A stretch of 64,000 nucleotides of DNA from Christiangramia bathymodioli (GTDB lineage: Bacteria > Bacteroidota > Bacteroidia > Flavobacteriales > Flavobacteriaceae): positions 174,805-238,804 of the forward strand of contig SRSL01000005.1 in the NCBI GenBank assembly GCA_009735695.1, written 5' to 3'. The number at the start of each line of letters is the position of its first letter. Position 1 is the first letter of the stretch. Positions 26,548 to 37,916 of this stretch are shown here, piece after piece. The position numbers were made by a program, and so were the translations under genes. The notes below the pieces were generated by a model that did no database searches, was not told where the DNA came from, and saw only the letters and a list, made by a program, of their open reading frames with translations.

Positions 26548-28200
26548 TCAGTTCAACAGCGATCTGGCATGAGCACGCGCCGAGTCACTCCTGCTTTCCC
26601 CTCCCAGCATCAGCGCCAGTTCATCAACTCGCTCCTGTTCTTCCAGCCTTACGATCTTGGTCTGAGTCGCCTGCTCGTTATCTTCCTTAAAAATCTTGAA
26701 ATGCGTGGCTCCCTTTCCAGCGATTTGCGGAAGATGGGTGATGGCGATCACCTGCATGTTCTGCCCCATTCTTTGAAGGATCTCTCCCATTTTCTGGGCG
26801 ATCTCTCCGGAAACTCCCGTATCGATCTCGTCGAAAATAATGGTTGGAAGATCGCTCTGGGCCGCCAGTATGCTTTTTACAGCCAGCATGATTCTGGAAA
26901 GTTCACCTCCCGAAGCGGCTTTTTTCATTTCCTTAAAGCTTCCACCTTTATTGGCCGCAAGGAACCATTCCAGCTGATCCCTTCCGTTGGAAAGAAATTC
27001 CGCTCCCTGTTTTAATTCTATATTCAATCTCGCATTCGGCATCCCCAGATCTTTCAGGATCTGTTCGGTTTGCTCAATAAAAGCAGGAATGATCTTTTTC
27101 CTGTTTTCATGGATCCCTTCAGCTAATTTGGCTAGCTTGTCCTGCTGATCCTGTATGGCTGTCTGAATTTCGTTCAGGGAATTTTCAGCATTTTCAGTAA
27201 TGGAAACCTTCTCGCGCAGATCGTCTATGATCTGAAGCAATTCCTTTACATTCTCGGCATTATGTTTTTTCTGAAGATTATAGATCAATTGCAATTTTTG
27301 ATTGATCATTTCCAGCTCCTCAGGATTGGCTTCTACTTTTTCCAGGGCGGTTTCCATTTCGGCCTCCAGGTCATCAAGTTCTATGATCACGCTTTGTACG
27401 CGCTCGTAAAAAGATTCATAAGTAGATGAAAATTGAGAGATCCGCGACAAATTACTCCTAATCGATTTCAGGCTTTCCAGGCTTCCCACTTCTTCCTGTT
27501 GTAGCTGATTAATAGCAGAACTCAGGTTTTCGGTTAATTCCTCTACATTATTGAGTTCTTCATATCGCTCTTCAAGTTCCTCCTGCATACATTCCTTCAG
27601 GTGTGCTTCTTCCAGTTCGTTCAGAAGAAAAACATGATAATCGTATTCCTTGGCAGCCTGGGATTGCTCCTCCTTCATTTGCTCATATCGGGAAAGCAAG
27701 GCCTTAAATTCCTTTAATTCCTTACGGTATTCGAGGATCTCGCCTTCATTTTTCGCGATGGTATCGATCACCTTGAACTGGTAATCTGAATTTCCCAGGC
27801 TCAGCGTTTCATGCTGACTATGCACATCTATAAGGTAGGTCCCCAGTTTCTGCAAAGCCGCGATCTTTACCGGGGTATCGTTGATAAAAGCCCGGGATTT
27901 TCCCGACGGAAGGATCTCCCGTCTTATGATGCTTTGCTCTTCATAATCAAGGTCTTCCTTTTTAAAGAAATTCTGAAGCCTGTAATTTGAAATGGCAAAA
28001 CTCCCCTCGATCACACATTTTTTTTCAACATTCCGAATCGAGCTGAAATCTGCACGGTCCCCAAGCAACAATCCAAGTGCACCCAGCATAATTGATTTTC
28101 CGGCTCCTGTTTCTCCTGTAATTATGGTAAAACCGGGTTGAAGATTGATATTGATATCTTCAATTAACGCGTAATTCTTAATGGAAAGCGATGTTAGCAA
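26548..28200 (-). CDS. recN: DNA repair protein RecN
   Basis: A 550-residue SMC-like ATPase used in double-strand break repair. The P-loop is ITGETGAGKSIMLGALGLL near residues 28-46, a long coiled-coil middle follows, and the ABC signature AASGGELSRIMLAVK with Walker B TIIFDEIDTGVSG lie near residues 430-470. The length is normal. It is the last gene of the bamD-rpoZ-coaBC-DUF4835-recN run. Confidence 0.95.
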   Translation of the reverse strand: MLTSLSIKNYALIEDININLQPGFTIITGETGAGKSIMLGALGLLLGDRADFSSIRNVEKKCVIEGSFAISNYRLQNFFKKEDLDYEEQSIIRREILPSGKSRAFINDTPVKIAALQKLGTYLIDVHSQHETLSLGNSDYQFKVIDTIAKNEGEILEYRKELKEFKALLSRYEQMKEEQSQAAKEYDYHVFLLNELEEAHLKECMQEELEERYEELNNVEELTENLSSAINQLQQEEVGSLESLKSIRSNLSRISQFSSTYESFYERVQSVIIELDDLEAEMETALEKVEANPEELEMINQKLQLIYNLQKKHNAENVKELLQIIDDLREKVSITENAENSLNEIQTAIQDQQDKLAKLAEGIHENRKKIIPAFIEQTEQILKDLGMPNARLNIELKQGAEFLSNGRDQLEWFLAANKGGSFKEMKKAASGGELSRIMLAVKSILAAQSDLPTIIFDEIDTGVSGEIAQKMGEILQRMGQNMQVIAITHLPQIAGKGATHFKIFKEDNEQATQTKIVRLEEQERVDELALMLGGESRSDSARAHARSLLN

Positions 28201-28258
28201 ATCGGTAAAAATTTGAGCTAAATATACGTGAGAAATAAATTGAAATCAACCCAAAAGC

Positions 28259-29146
28259 CTACTGAATATTCCTCCAGTTTTTGGAATATCTCGGTGCAAT
28301 ACTGTTAAGGGTTTGCATGAGCGCATTACTATTGATAGGCGGCCCTCCGGAATAGATCTGGGAGATCTCATCGGCCTTGGCGTCAAAAAAGGTTCTTAAT
28401 AACAGGGAATTATTTCTCCGGTTATTCATTACTTCAAGCTTCTCTAATGAGCCGGCAATGGCCTCCTTGCCTGCAAGGAGATCTTCGTGCATCACGTCCA
28501 GCCCCAGCCGGTGATATTCATACATGGCAGTTCGGTATTCTGCGAAGGTATTCGCAAGCAGATCGGCATTTAGTCTGAATCGCGATCGCTGACCATCAGC
28601 CCCTCTCCAGCCCTGGGAATTTCCCTGTTGCGCAGTAGTCACGATCCTGTTGGCCTCTTCAAAATAGGGTGCTCCTCCCTGCAATTCAAAAGTATCGGCG
28701 TCAAGCCCTAGAATTGTGTAAACGTAAAACGAAATAACCGAAATGAGGTTGGAAGTATAAGTGTTCTGGCTATAAATTAAAGGCTGGTATTCCCTGTAAG
28801 TAAATCCGAATTGTTCATCGTTGAAATTGAAAACAGGGGTGATCATGGAAGTTCCGTAAACCGGTCTGGACGACTGCACCTGTATACTGCCATTAAAACT
28901 CTCACCTTCAAAACTGGTAATAGTAATGAACATGCTGCAGTTAATGCGCTCATGATCCTGAAATTTCACATCGGTCCAGCTGGTTTGATTTATAAACTCT
29001 GTTAGGGCTCGTTGCAGGGTTTTAAAAACCGAAAGGTTGGCCTGGCCGGTCTGTTCAGCATTGATAATAACCTCGCAATTGAGTTCCTGGGCAGTTGCGA
29101 GCTGCAAACCAAATACGATGAATATGAAACTTAAAATCTTACGCAT
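28259..29146 (-). CDS. secreted DUF4835 family protein
   Basis: A 295-residue protein with a signal peptide (residues 1-19, ending ATAQ). It matches a Bacteroidota-restricted family (DUF4835) without known function. Visible features are TVxLQRALTEFINQTSW-like and YYFxEANRIV-like segments but no catalytic motif I recognise. Its start overlaps the coaBC stop by 8 bases. This position between coaBC and recN is conserved in flavobacteria to my knowledge. Confidence 0.8.
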   Translation of the reverse strand: MRKILSFIFIVFGLQLATAQELNCEVIINAEQTGQANLSVFKTLQRALTEFINQTSWTDVKFQDHERINCSMFITITSFEGESFNGSIQVQSSRPVYGTSMITPVFNFNDEQFGFTYREYQPLIYSQNTYTSNLISVISFYVYTILGLDADTFELQGGAPYFEEANRIVTTAQQGNSQGWRGADGQRSRFRLNADLLANTFAEYRTAMYEYHRLGLDVMHEDLLAGKEAIAGSLEKLEVMNNRRNNSLLLRTFFDAKADEISQIYSGGPPINSNALMQTLNSIAPRYSKNWRNIQ

Positions 29147-30347
29147 TGAGTAAATCGATGATCTCCTGAATAATATCCCGCGCGACCTCTTTCTTGCTCT
29201 TTAGCTCAAAATCTTTTTGAGATTCGGGATAAATGATGCTCACTTTATTGGTTTCGGTCTTAAAGCCGGCACCTTTATCATTCAGTGAATTTAAAACAAT
29301 AAAATCAAGATTCTTCTTTTTCAGCTTTTTTCTTGCATTTTCCAGCTCATCATTGGTTTCCAGTGCAAAACCAACAAGCTTTTGATGTTGCTTTCGCTCA
29401 CCCATGCTGGCAAGGATATCTCGAGTCTTAACCAGCTCTATACTCGGTGCTTCGCCGGTCTTTTTGATTTTCTGCCCGGCCACCACAGCCGGACGATAAT
29501 CGGCCACCGCTGCTGCCGAAATAAACACATCGGCTTCAGCAAATTTTGAATCCACAGCCTGGTACATTTCCTCGGCACTGGTTACTCTAATCAGTTCCAG
29601 CCCGGTTCTTTCCAAATCCAGATGTGTGGGGCCGGAAACCAGGGTCACCTGGGCCCCAAGATTTAAAGCAGCTTCAGCGATCTCGTATCCCATCCTGCCG
29701 CTGGAATGATTTCCAATAAAGCGAACCGGATCGATCGCTTCATAGGTAGGTCCAGCTGTAATTAGAATATGTTTTCCTTTCAGGGGATGATTTTCTGCAA
29801 AATGATTTTCAAGAAAATTTATGATCTCCTCTGGTTCTGCCATTCTCCCTTCTCCATGGAGCCCGCTGGCTAGCTCACCAGTTCCTGCCGGGATCATGAT
29901 ATTGCCGTAGGATTCAAGAGTTTCAAAACTCTTTTTAGTAGAAGGATGTTTATACATATCCAGGTCCATCGCCGGCGCGAAGAAAACAGGACATTTGGCT
30001 GATAAATAAGTAGCCAGTAAAAAATTATCGCTATTGCCCGATGCCATTTTGGAAAGACTACTGGCTGTGGCAGGGGCTATAAGCATGAAATCGGCCCAGA
30101 GGCCGAGTTCAACATGATTGTTCCATTTCGCGTTCTCATCTTCTTCATCGGTGAACGAAGAAAATACTTCATTTTTCGAGAGGGTAGATAGCGTAAGCGG
30201 TGTAATAAAATCCCGGGCTGCAGGGGTCATCACCACCTTCACCTCGGCACCCAATTTGATGAATAACCGCACTAAACCGGCAGTTTTGAATGCGGCAATA
30301 CCTCCGGTAATGCCCAACAATACTTTTTTGCCTTTTAGTACAGACAT
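29139..30347 (-). CDS. coaBC: bifunctional phosphopantothenoylcysteine decarboxylase/synthase
   Basis: A 402-residue fusion. Residues 1-190 form the flavin decarboxylase CoaC (LLGITGGIAAFKTAGLVR, NHVEL, APAMDLDMY); residues 190-402 form the ligase CoaB (KHILITAGPTYEAIDPVRF, NHSSGRMGYEIA, DVFISAAAVADYRP). Together they make 4'-phosphopantetheine from phosphopantothenate and cysteine. The position of the usual catalytic Cys in LACG is Ser here (ELASGLHGEGRM). Confidence 0.94.
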   Translation of the reverse strand: MSVLKGKKVLLGITGGIAAFKTAGLVRLFIKLGAEVKVVMTPAARDFITPLTLSTLSKNEVFSSFTDEEDENAKWNNHVELGLWADFMLIAPATASSLSKMASGNSDNFLLATYLSAKCPVFFAPAMDLDMYKHPSTKKSFETLESYGNIMIPAGTGELASGLHGEGRMAEPEEIINFLENHFAENHPLKGKHILITAGPTYEAIDPVRFIGNHSSGRMGYEIAEAALNLGAQVTLVSGPTHLDLERTGLELIRVTSAEEMYQAVDSKFAEADVFISAAAVADYRPAVVAGQKIKKTGEAPSIELVKTRDILASMGERKQHQKLVGFALETNDELENARKKLKKKNLDFIVLNSLNDKGAGFKTETNKVSIIYPESQKDFELKSKKEVARDIIQEIIDLLNA

Positions 30348-30359
30348 GCTATCGGGATC

Positions 30360-30689
30360 CTACTCTTCGGTATCCTTGGTATTTCTAAAGTAGATCTTGT
30401 CTTCCAGCCATTCCTGGATCGCCAGAGCCTGTGGCTTTGGAAGTCTTTCGTAGAATTTAGAAACTTCAATTTGCTCCTTATTCTCGAAGATCTCATCTAA
30501 AGAATCGTTATACGTGGCAAATTCGTCCAGCTTCTCCAAAAGTTCTTTTTTGATCTCCCCATTAATCTGGGTCGCTCTTTTGGCGATAACAGAGATCGCT
30601 TCGTAGATATTTCCGGTTGGAGCATCAACCTTGTTACGGTCGATGGTAACTGTATTTACCGGTGCATCAATTTTCTTAAAATCCATCAT
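30360..30689 (-). CDS. rpoZ: RNA polymerase omega subunit
   Basis: A 109-residue protein. It belongs to the Bacteroidota type of omega (NIYEAISVIAKRATQIN, residues 26-42), which helps assemble RNA polymerase. It could start at the first or second Met. It is 8 bases after bamD and 12 bases before coaBC, so one operon is likely. Confidence 0.9.
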   Translation of the reverse strand: MMDFKKIDAPVNTVTIDRNKVDAPTGNIYEAISVIAKRATQINGEIKKELLEKLDEFATYNDSLDEIFENKEQIEVSKFYERLPKPQALAIQEWLEDKIYFRNTKDTEE

Positions 30690-30697
30690 TCCTAATA

Positions 30698-31507
30698 TTA
30701 AAAGTTCTGTAACCTTCTGTCTATGTCTGCAAGGGATTCTTCCAGTTGAGAAATATACTCCCCTTCAGGATAATATTTTTTGTAAGCTTTAGATAATTCT
30801 TTAGCCTCTTCCAGTCTTTCTTCCATCAAGACTTCGTAACTATTGATCGCCAGCTGATAGGCCGAATCAAATCGATAATAATAAGCAGCCTCTCTAAACG
30901 GAGAGCCCGGATAGTCAGCGATAAAGTTATTGAAAGATGAGATAGCTGCCTTGTAAAACTGGGTAAGGTGATATTGCTTGGCGATCTCGTAGGCCTTCTT
31001 TTCCAGTTTTATTCGCAGTTCGGTAGCCATGTCATTCGCAGTTTCTGCAAATTCACCTTCCGGATAACGATTCAAATAAACCTGAAGTTCATCGATGGCC
31101 TTATGAGTATCGGTTTGATCGAGGTCGTATCGCGGGGAACGGTAGTAAAAACTCGCAGCCATCTTAAATGCCGCTTCCTCTGCTTTTTCACTATCAGGAT
31201 AAAGCTGAAGGAATCTTTCAAACTGAAAAGAAGATAAATAATAATCTTCAAGTCGATAATAGGTATCAGCTAAAAGAAAAGAAATTCGCTGCCCCTGAGG
31301 TTTCCCTCGAAACTGAGGCTCGATCTGTTCCATTAATCCAAGGGCTCTTCTAAGATCTTTATTGCTATCTTCCTTTATCCCTTCGTTATAATATGCTTCT
31401 GCCTTTGAATATTTGGCAGCAGTGTCATCGCTTTTCAGCAGTTTTTGATATTCACTGCAGGACAGGGTAAGAAAAAGTAAGCTTAGTAAGAGAATTCCTT
31501 TTTTCAT
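30698..31507 (-). CDS. bamD: outer membrane assembly factor BamD
   Basis: The start is placed at ATG 31507 because MKKGILLLSLLFLTLSC is a clean lipoprotein signal with Cys17; an upstream extension of ten residues would spoil it. That gives 269 residues with tetratricopeptide-like repeats (AEAYYNEGI, YRLEDYYLSSFQFERFL, AFKMAASFYYRSP). BamD is the essential lipoprotein of the BAM complex that inserts outer membrane proteins. A -7 box lies 20 bases upstream. It is the first gene of the operon. Confidence 0.92.
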   Translation of the reverse strand: MKKGILLLSLLFLTLSCSEYQKLLKSDDTAAKYSKAEAYYNEGIKEDSNKDLRRALGLMEQIEPQFRGKPQGQRISFLLADTYYRLEDYYLSSFQFERFLQLYPDSEKAEEAAFKMAASFYYRSPRYDLDQTDTHKAIDELQVYLNRYPEGEFAETANDMATELRIKLEKKAYEIAKQYHLTQFYKAAISSFNNFIADYPGSPFREAAYYYRFDSAYQLAINSYEVLMEERLEEAKELSKAYKKYYPEGEYISQLEESLADIDRRLQNF

Positions 31508-31526
31508 GGTTCGTTTAAACATCTGG

Positions 31527-31534
31527 CAAAAATA
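31527..31534 (-). promoter_or_regulatory. candidate -7 box of the bamD operon
   Basis: On the minus strand TATTTTTG matches TAnnTTTG, 20 bases before the bamD ATG. The -33 site 19 bases upstream reads TTT rather than TTG. Confidence 0.5.
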
Positions 31535-31550
31535 CATTTTTTGTGACTAT

Positions 31551-31616
31551 AAAAAAAACTTTCCTTAAGCCATGGAATAACCTGAATTTCCTGACTTTAT
31601 TGTTTGAAAAGGAAAG
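31551..31616 (-). terminator. candidate terminator after dapA
   Basis: On the minus strand CTTTCCTT (31616-31609) pairs with AAGGAAAG (31566-31559), followed by a run of eight T (31558-31551). The loop is unusually long (about 42 bases) and can itself fold partly. It lies 31 bases past the dapA stop. Confidence 0.45.
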
Positions 31617-31646
31617 AAATTCCCTTGAAATTCGGAAAGAAACTTC

Positions 31647-32522
31647 TTAAAATTCGTCGACAAATCGATCGATCTTCTCCTGAAGTTTTTCCGTAGCCTC
31701 AACCAGCGGAAGTCTTAAGCGGTTCGTTATCATACCCTTTTTTGCCAGAAGCGCCTTGATCCCAGACGGATTACCTTCCGCGAAAATAAGATCAATAGAA
31801 GGAGCGATTTTATAATGCAGTTTATAGGCTTCAGCAACTTTCCCCTCGAGTCCTGCTCTTAGCATATCTGAAAATTCCTTCGGAAAACCCTGGCCAATTA
31901 CCGAGATCACTCCTTTTCCTCCGGCAAGGGTCATAGGTAAAGTGATCATGTCGTCACCTGAGATCACCAGGAAATCTTCGGGCACCAGGCTTATCAATTT
32001 CATAGCCTGCACGATATCACCCGCAGCTTCCTTTACGCCTATCACATTATGAGTATCTCTTGCGATACGATTGATGGTTTCCGGCAGCATATTCGAAGCA
32101 GTTCTTCCGGGTACATTATAAAGAATGACAGGAAGTGGAGAAGCTTCTGAAACCGCCTTGAAATGACGATAAATTCCCTCCTGGCTTGGTTTGTTATAGT
32201 ATGGCGAAACTGAAAGGATCGCATCAAAGCCTTCAAGATCTGAAGTTTTGATCTCGTCAATCACTCCGGCCGTACTATTGCCTCCAATTCCAAGCACTAA
32301 TGGCAACCTGCCGGCATTCACCTTTTTTATTTCAGCTTTTACAAGCTCCTTTTCCTGCTGGCTTAGAGTCGCGCTTTCGGCTGTAGTTCCAAGCACTACC
32401 AGGTAATCAATTCCGTTGGAGATCTGGTCTTCAACCAGCTTCCCTAAAGCTTCCGTATCTACACTAAGATCTTCTCTGAAAGGTGTGATCAATGCGACAC
32501 CCGTTCCTATAAAAGCCTTCAT
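31647..32522 (-). CDS. dapA: 4-hydroxy-tetrahydrodipicolinate synthase
   Basis: A 291-residue TIM-barrel aldolase. It condenses pyruvate with aspartate semialdehyde in lysine and diaminopimelate biosynthesis. Visible: [21 protein letters not shown] (Tyr near residue 135) and GVKEAAGDI with the Schiff-base Lys near residue 161. Its ATG lies 7 bases after the stop of the preceding gene, so both share a transcript. Confidence 0.94.
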   Translation of the reverse strand: MKAFIGTGVALITPFREDLSVDTEALGKLVEDQISNGIDYLVVLGTTAESATLSQQEKELVKAEIKKVNAGRLPLVLGIGGNSTAGVIDEIKTSDLEGFDAILSVSPYYNKPSQEGIYRHFKAVSEASPLPVILYNVPGRTASNMLPETINRIARDTHNVIGVKEAAGDIVQAMKLISLVPEDFLVISGDDMITLPMTLAGGKGVISVIGQGFPKEFSDMLRAGLEGKVAEAYKLHYKIAPSIDLIFAEGNPSGIKALLAKKGMITNRLRLPLVEATEKLQEKIDRFVDEF

Positions 32523-32529
32523 TTGTTTG

Positions 32530-33036
32530 CTATTTTTTTAAAATTTCTAAATATTTTAATGCCTCCTGTTGAAAAACTTCAGCATTTTCAGCCTCAATCT
32601 CAAGATCGAAGACTTCGAAATTGTCTGGAGAATTCCCAATTTTGAGCCTGGCCGCAGATCTGGCTGCCAGCAGGATTCCCGGCAAACAGTTTTCTGAAAA
32701 ATAACAGATCAGAAAATCGAATTTCTCATTGAGGAAATCAGTTATTTCTTCCGAGTCGAATTTTCCCCCGATGCTAATTTCAGAAGGATCCAGAATTGCC
32801 GGAAAACTGCTATCCACAATCTCCTTTCGGGGCCCACAGATCACCAGTTTTAAATCTTCTTTTGAATATTCAGCCGGTCCATAAAACTCAAACAAGGATT
32901 TTTTCTCCTCCAGTTTTTTGAAATCAAGGATCAAACCAATTCTACCAGACCCAGAACCTGAATCTCGTATATAAGCCTTCTTTGCCTTCTGTATAAAGCC
33001 AGGAAGCAGTTTCAACTTGATTTTGGAGGTGATCAT
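32530..33036 (-). CDS. DUF6913-like protein of unknown function
   Basis: A 168-residue protein from ATG 33036 (an upstream TTG at 33057 is less likely). There is no signal peptide or membrane helix. Segments [14 protein letters not shown] and [16 protein letters not shown] suggest a small alpha/beta fold. Proteins like this sit before dapA in flavobacteria, as I recall, and are called DUF6913; the name is from memory. No function can be given. Confidence 0.65.
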   Translation of the reverse strand: MITSKIKLKLLPGFIQKAKKAYIRDSGSGSGRIGLILDFKKLEEKKSLFEFYGPAEYSKEDLKLVICGPRKEIVDSSFPAILDPSEISIGGKFDSEEITDFLNEKFDFLICYFSENCLPGILLAARSAARLKIGNSPDNFEVFDLEIEAENAEVFQQEALKYLEILKK

Positions 33037-33158
33037 GGTCTGGATTTTCTGGCGCAAATGTATATAATTTAATATGAGAAATCAGGGAATACTTTAGGAG
33101 CTGTAAGTCATAATCCTAGAATTTAACAGCTTTTCGAATTTTGTGAAATTATAGAGGC

Positions 33159-33854
33159 CTAGACCAAATTGATCAAGCGAAGTTTCTTTTCCCTGGTGGC
33201 AAAGAACAGCACGGCGAGGATCACGCTTGCAAAACGAAGCAGACTTTCAAGTATCTGCACACTGGTAACCTGAAGATAGAAATCGGCCATATCTCTTAAT
33301 ACATCAGCTATAACAAGAGCCATTACCAGCGTAACGAAATAAACCGATTTTCGGGAATAGGAATTGAGATAATAAATAAGCCCCACAATTCCCAGGATCA
33401 GCAGCATGATATAATAAATAGTATAAAAACTCCATTCGAGGAAATTCAGAAAATGATTTTCCATTTCCTGTAAATGCCCGAAAAGGAAATACATATTCAT
33501 TGCGATAAGCACAAAGAACAGCACCAGCATATACCTGTTCGCGGTTTGACGCTGAGTATATTTAAGAGCTTCCCTGGCCAGAAACACATACGAGAACATA
33601 CCTATTAACAGGATGATGAGATTGACATATGCTGAATCGATAAAATTGCTTAGGCCAGAAATCACGAGCAGTAACATGAAAAATGAAAAATTGATATTAG
33701 TCCATTTTAACCTGTGATTAAAACCGGTAATGAGCGGTACTAAAACCGCCAGGTAAGAAATACCGGCTACTATTTCCCATTTATAGATCACTGCAAACAG
33801 ATTTACAAACAGGAATGGCAGGCAGGCCAGAATATATAAGCCACTAGGTTTCAT
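33159..33854 (-). CDS. seven- to eight-helix membrane protein, function unknown
   Basis: A 231-residue protein starting at ATG 33854 (TTG 33863 is an alternative). It has about seven or eight hydrophobic helices over the whole length. A polar stretch IADVLRDMADFY lies in the penultimate helix. The layout is somewhat like YhhN/TMEM86 lysoplasmalogenases, but I see no decisive motif. It appears to be a single-gene unit. Confidence 0.55.
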   Translation of the reverse strand: MKPSGLYILACLPFLFVNLFAVIYKWEIVAGISYLAVLVPLITGFNHRLKWTNINFSFFMLLLVISGLSNFIDSAYVNLIILLIGMFSYVFLAREALKYTQRQTANRYMLVLFFVLIAMNMYFLFGHLQEMENHFLNFLEWSFYTIYYIMLLILGIVGLIYYLNSYSRKSVYFVTLVMALVIADVLRDMADFYLQVTSVQILESLLRFASVILAVLFFATREKKLRLINLV

Positions 33855-33962
33855 AATGAACAATCCGCTTCGGAGGGCGAAATATGCTAAAATTTTCTTA
33901 AAAAATCAACAGATTCCGGATTATCATTAGGAATTAAGCTGTAGTTTAAAATAAAATCAAGC

Positions 33963-34634
33963 CTATTTTACCGGAACATCAAAATAGGTATTGGGATAAG
34001 GCTCTGGCTTATAGGTATAATGCCACCATTCTTCAGAATAAGGTCTGAAGCCATGTTTCATCATCATATTTTTCAGGAGCAATCGATTCTTCTTCTGATC
34101 CTCGTTAATTCCTGAAGCATTATGATGTGAGATCTCTCCGAAAAAGTCATAAGTACTTCCCATATCAAGCTCCTTGCAGGTAGTGGCATCAATCAGGGTG
34201 AGATCTACAGTGCTTCCACGGGAGTGGCCAGATTGGCTGGCGATGTAGCCTAACTGAAACAGGCGGGATTTGGGAATATCAGGATAAAATTCAGATTTCA
34301 TCAATGTATCTCCTTCATCCCTCGCCCAATCTATAAAATGATTTACCGCCTGTTGGGGACGGTAGGCATCAAAAATCTTAAGCATCAGGTCATTCTGGAT
34401 CAATTCCTCCTGAACTTTTAGTAAGGCATTTGCAGCCGGTTCACTTAGAATTGCCTGGGGTTTAAGATATCCATCTACCGGTTTCCCTATAAAATTATGA
34501 CTTCCGGCATACCTGATGTTATATACGATACCGGGAATCTTTTCATCCAGGTAAACGAAACCTTCGGGAAGCCCTTTATCCTGAGGAACTACGGCTTCCA
34601 ATAAAAATAAAAACAAGAGTAGATAGTTCCTCAT
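33963..34634 (-). CDS. D-alanyl-D-alanine dipeptidase, VanX/M15D family
   Basis: A 223-residue secreted protein (signal about residues 1-17). The zinc site is visible: SGHSRGSTVDL gives His and Asp, and EWWHYTY gives the catalytic Glu and the second His. M15D enzymes cut D-Ala-D-Ala, in VanX for vancomycin resistance but in many bacteria for peptidoglycan recycling; no other van gene is near. Its ATG directly abuts the ligA stop codon. Confidence 0.9.
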   Translation of the reverse strand: MRNYLLLFLFLLEAVVPQDKGLPEGFVYLDEKIPGIVYNIRYAGSHNFIGKPVDGYLKPQAILSEPAANALLKVQEELIQNDLMLKIFDAYRPQQAVNHFIDWARDEGDTLMKSEFYPDIPKSRLFQLGYIASQSGHSRGSTVDLTLIDATTCKELDMGSTYDFFGEISHHNASGINEDQKKNRLLLKNMMMKHGFRPYSEEWWHYTYKPEPYPNTYFDVPVK

Positions 34635-36626
<1,992 letters not shown>

Positions 36627-36633
36627 TCAGAAA

Positions 36634-37305
36634 TTAAATTTTGGTAATGTCTAGTTTATTCTTGTCAAAGCTCAGCGCGAACTGCTCCTTCTCATGTTCG
36701 ATTTCAACCTTAAAAGCCGACATGTATGCGCGGTCGCTGGTAGGGAACCAGTCTTTAAGGTCTTTATTTATCGTAATGATAAGGCCTTCCGGATCACCCA
36801 CGGCGCAGAAGCGCTCCAGGTCTCCATCGAATTTCTGAAGCCCAACTTCCTCTTTTAGCTGCTTGAACTTTTGCTTCACATCATCGGTTGCCAGCCCTAT
36901 TTCGGCAATACCGATAATATTCGAAGGTTCGAAGATCGCAGAAGTAGGTTTCCTGAAGTCTCTTCTCGAGATCAACTCCATGATATTTCGATCGGCATCA
37001 TAGAAATAAACCGATTTTGCCTGCCAGTTACTGAAGTCGATGATCTTCTCCTCGTTATTCTTTAATACTCCCAGGTTGGTTTCCACCCATTGTAAAGCTT
37101 CCTGTTCCTGCCTGTCTGGTACATGAAAGGCAATATGGTAAGGCGTGGCGTGTTCGCGGTATTCAAACCTTAGAATTGAGTATCCCAATTTAAGTTCGAA
37201 GCTTTTTTCAGCATATTCCCTGATCTCAAAGCCGAGTTCATCCCTGTAGAATTTCAGCAATTTCTTGATCCCGCTCGAATAGACCGTAAGTTTTTTAATC
37301 TTCAT
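36634..37305 (-). CDS. VOC family protein
   Basis: A 223-residue protein with two vicinal oxygen chelate-type halves: KKLLKFYRDELGFEI near residue 15 and IGIAEIGLATDDVKQKF near residue 130. Such folds bind a metal and act as glyoxalases, dioxygenases or antibiotic-binding proteins. No subfamily is obvious. It lies in a tightly packed operon, 7 bases before ligA. Confidence 0.75.
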   Translation of the reverse strand: MKIKKLTVYSSGIKKLLKFYRDELGFEIREYAEKSFELKLGYSILRFEYREHATPYHIAFHVPDRQEQEALQWVETNLGVLKNNEEKIIDFSNWQAKSVYFYDADRNIMELISRRDFRKPTSAIFEPSNIIGIAEIGLATDDVKQKFKQLKEEVGLQKFDGDLERFCAVGDPEGLIITINKDLKDWFPTSDRAYMSAFKVEIEHEKEQFALSFDKNKLDITKI

Positions 37306-37308
37306 AAT

Positions 37309-37911
37309 TCAGGTTTGGTTCTTATTCATCCATTTCGGAACGGGCTTCGGCTCAAAATTCCTCATATTTTCCAGCAGCTCATCAAAATCATCTGAAATAA
37401 GCAAAATATCAAGATTATCCTTTTTCAGAAGACCTTTTTCCTTCATTTTCTGGAGCATATTCACCAGGTCATCGTAAAAGCCATTGATATTCAACAAGCC
37501 GATAGGTTTTCGATGCAGGCCCAGTTGTGCCCAGGTCACGATCTCGAACAACTCTTCAAATGTTCCGAAACCGCCTGGCAGGGCGACAAAAGCATCACTC
37601 AACTCATTCATGCTCAATTTACGCTCATGCATATCCTGGGTAGTGATAAGCCGGTCCAGGTTCGTATGCACAACCTCCTTGGTCTTTAAAAAATCGGGAA
37701 TAACCCCGGTAACCTTCCCACCGTGGTCCATTACTCCTTTAGCTACCTGTCCCATCAATCCCAGTTTACTCCCGCCATAAACAAGTCTCATCCCATTTTC
37801 TGCCATTTTCTTCCCTATCTCGTAAGCGGTCTGGTAGATCTTTTCATCATTCCCGTCACTGCTTGCGCAAAAAACGGCCAGGTTTTGAATGTTATTGATA
37901 GTTGTACCCAT
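37309..37911 (-). CDS. LOG family (TIGR00730) phosphoribohydrolase-like protein
   Basis: A 200-residue Rossmann-fold protein. The signature PGGFGTFEELFE and GGSKLGLMG are present, as in cytokinin riboside 5'-monophosphate phosphoribohydrolases. In bacteria it probably splits purine nucleotide 5'-monophosphates; the true substrate is unknown. It is 3 bases before the VOC gene and 5 after prmC. Confidence 0.87.
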   Translation of the reverse strand: MGTTINNIQNLAVFCASSDGNDEKIYQTAYEIGKKMAENGMRLVYGGSKLGLMGQVAKGVMDHGGKVTGVIPDFLKTKEVVHTNLDRLITTQDMHERKLSMNELSDAFVALPGGFGTFEELFEIVTWAQLGLHRKPIGLLNINGFYDDLVNMLQKMKEKGLLKKDNLDILLISDDFDELLENMRNFEPKPVPKWMNKNQT

Positions 37912-37916
37912 TTATA

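Noticed and set aside
33963..34634. VanX-like gene as vancomycin resistance.
   Set aside because: There is no vanH, vanA or regulator nearby; the gene sits in a housekeeping operon, so recycling is more likely.
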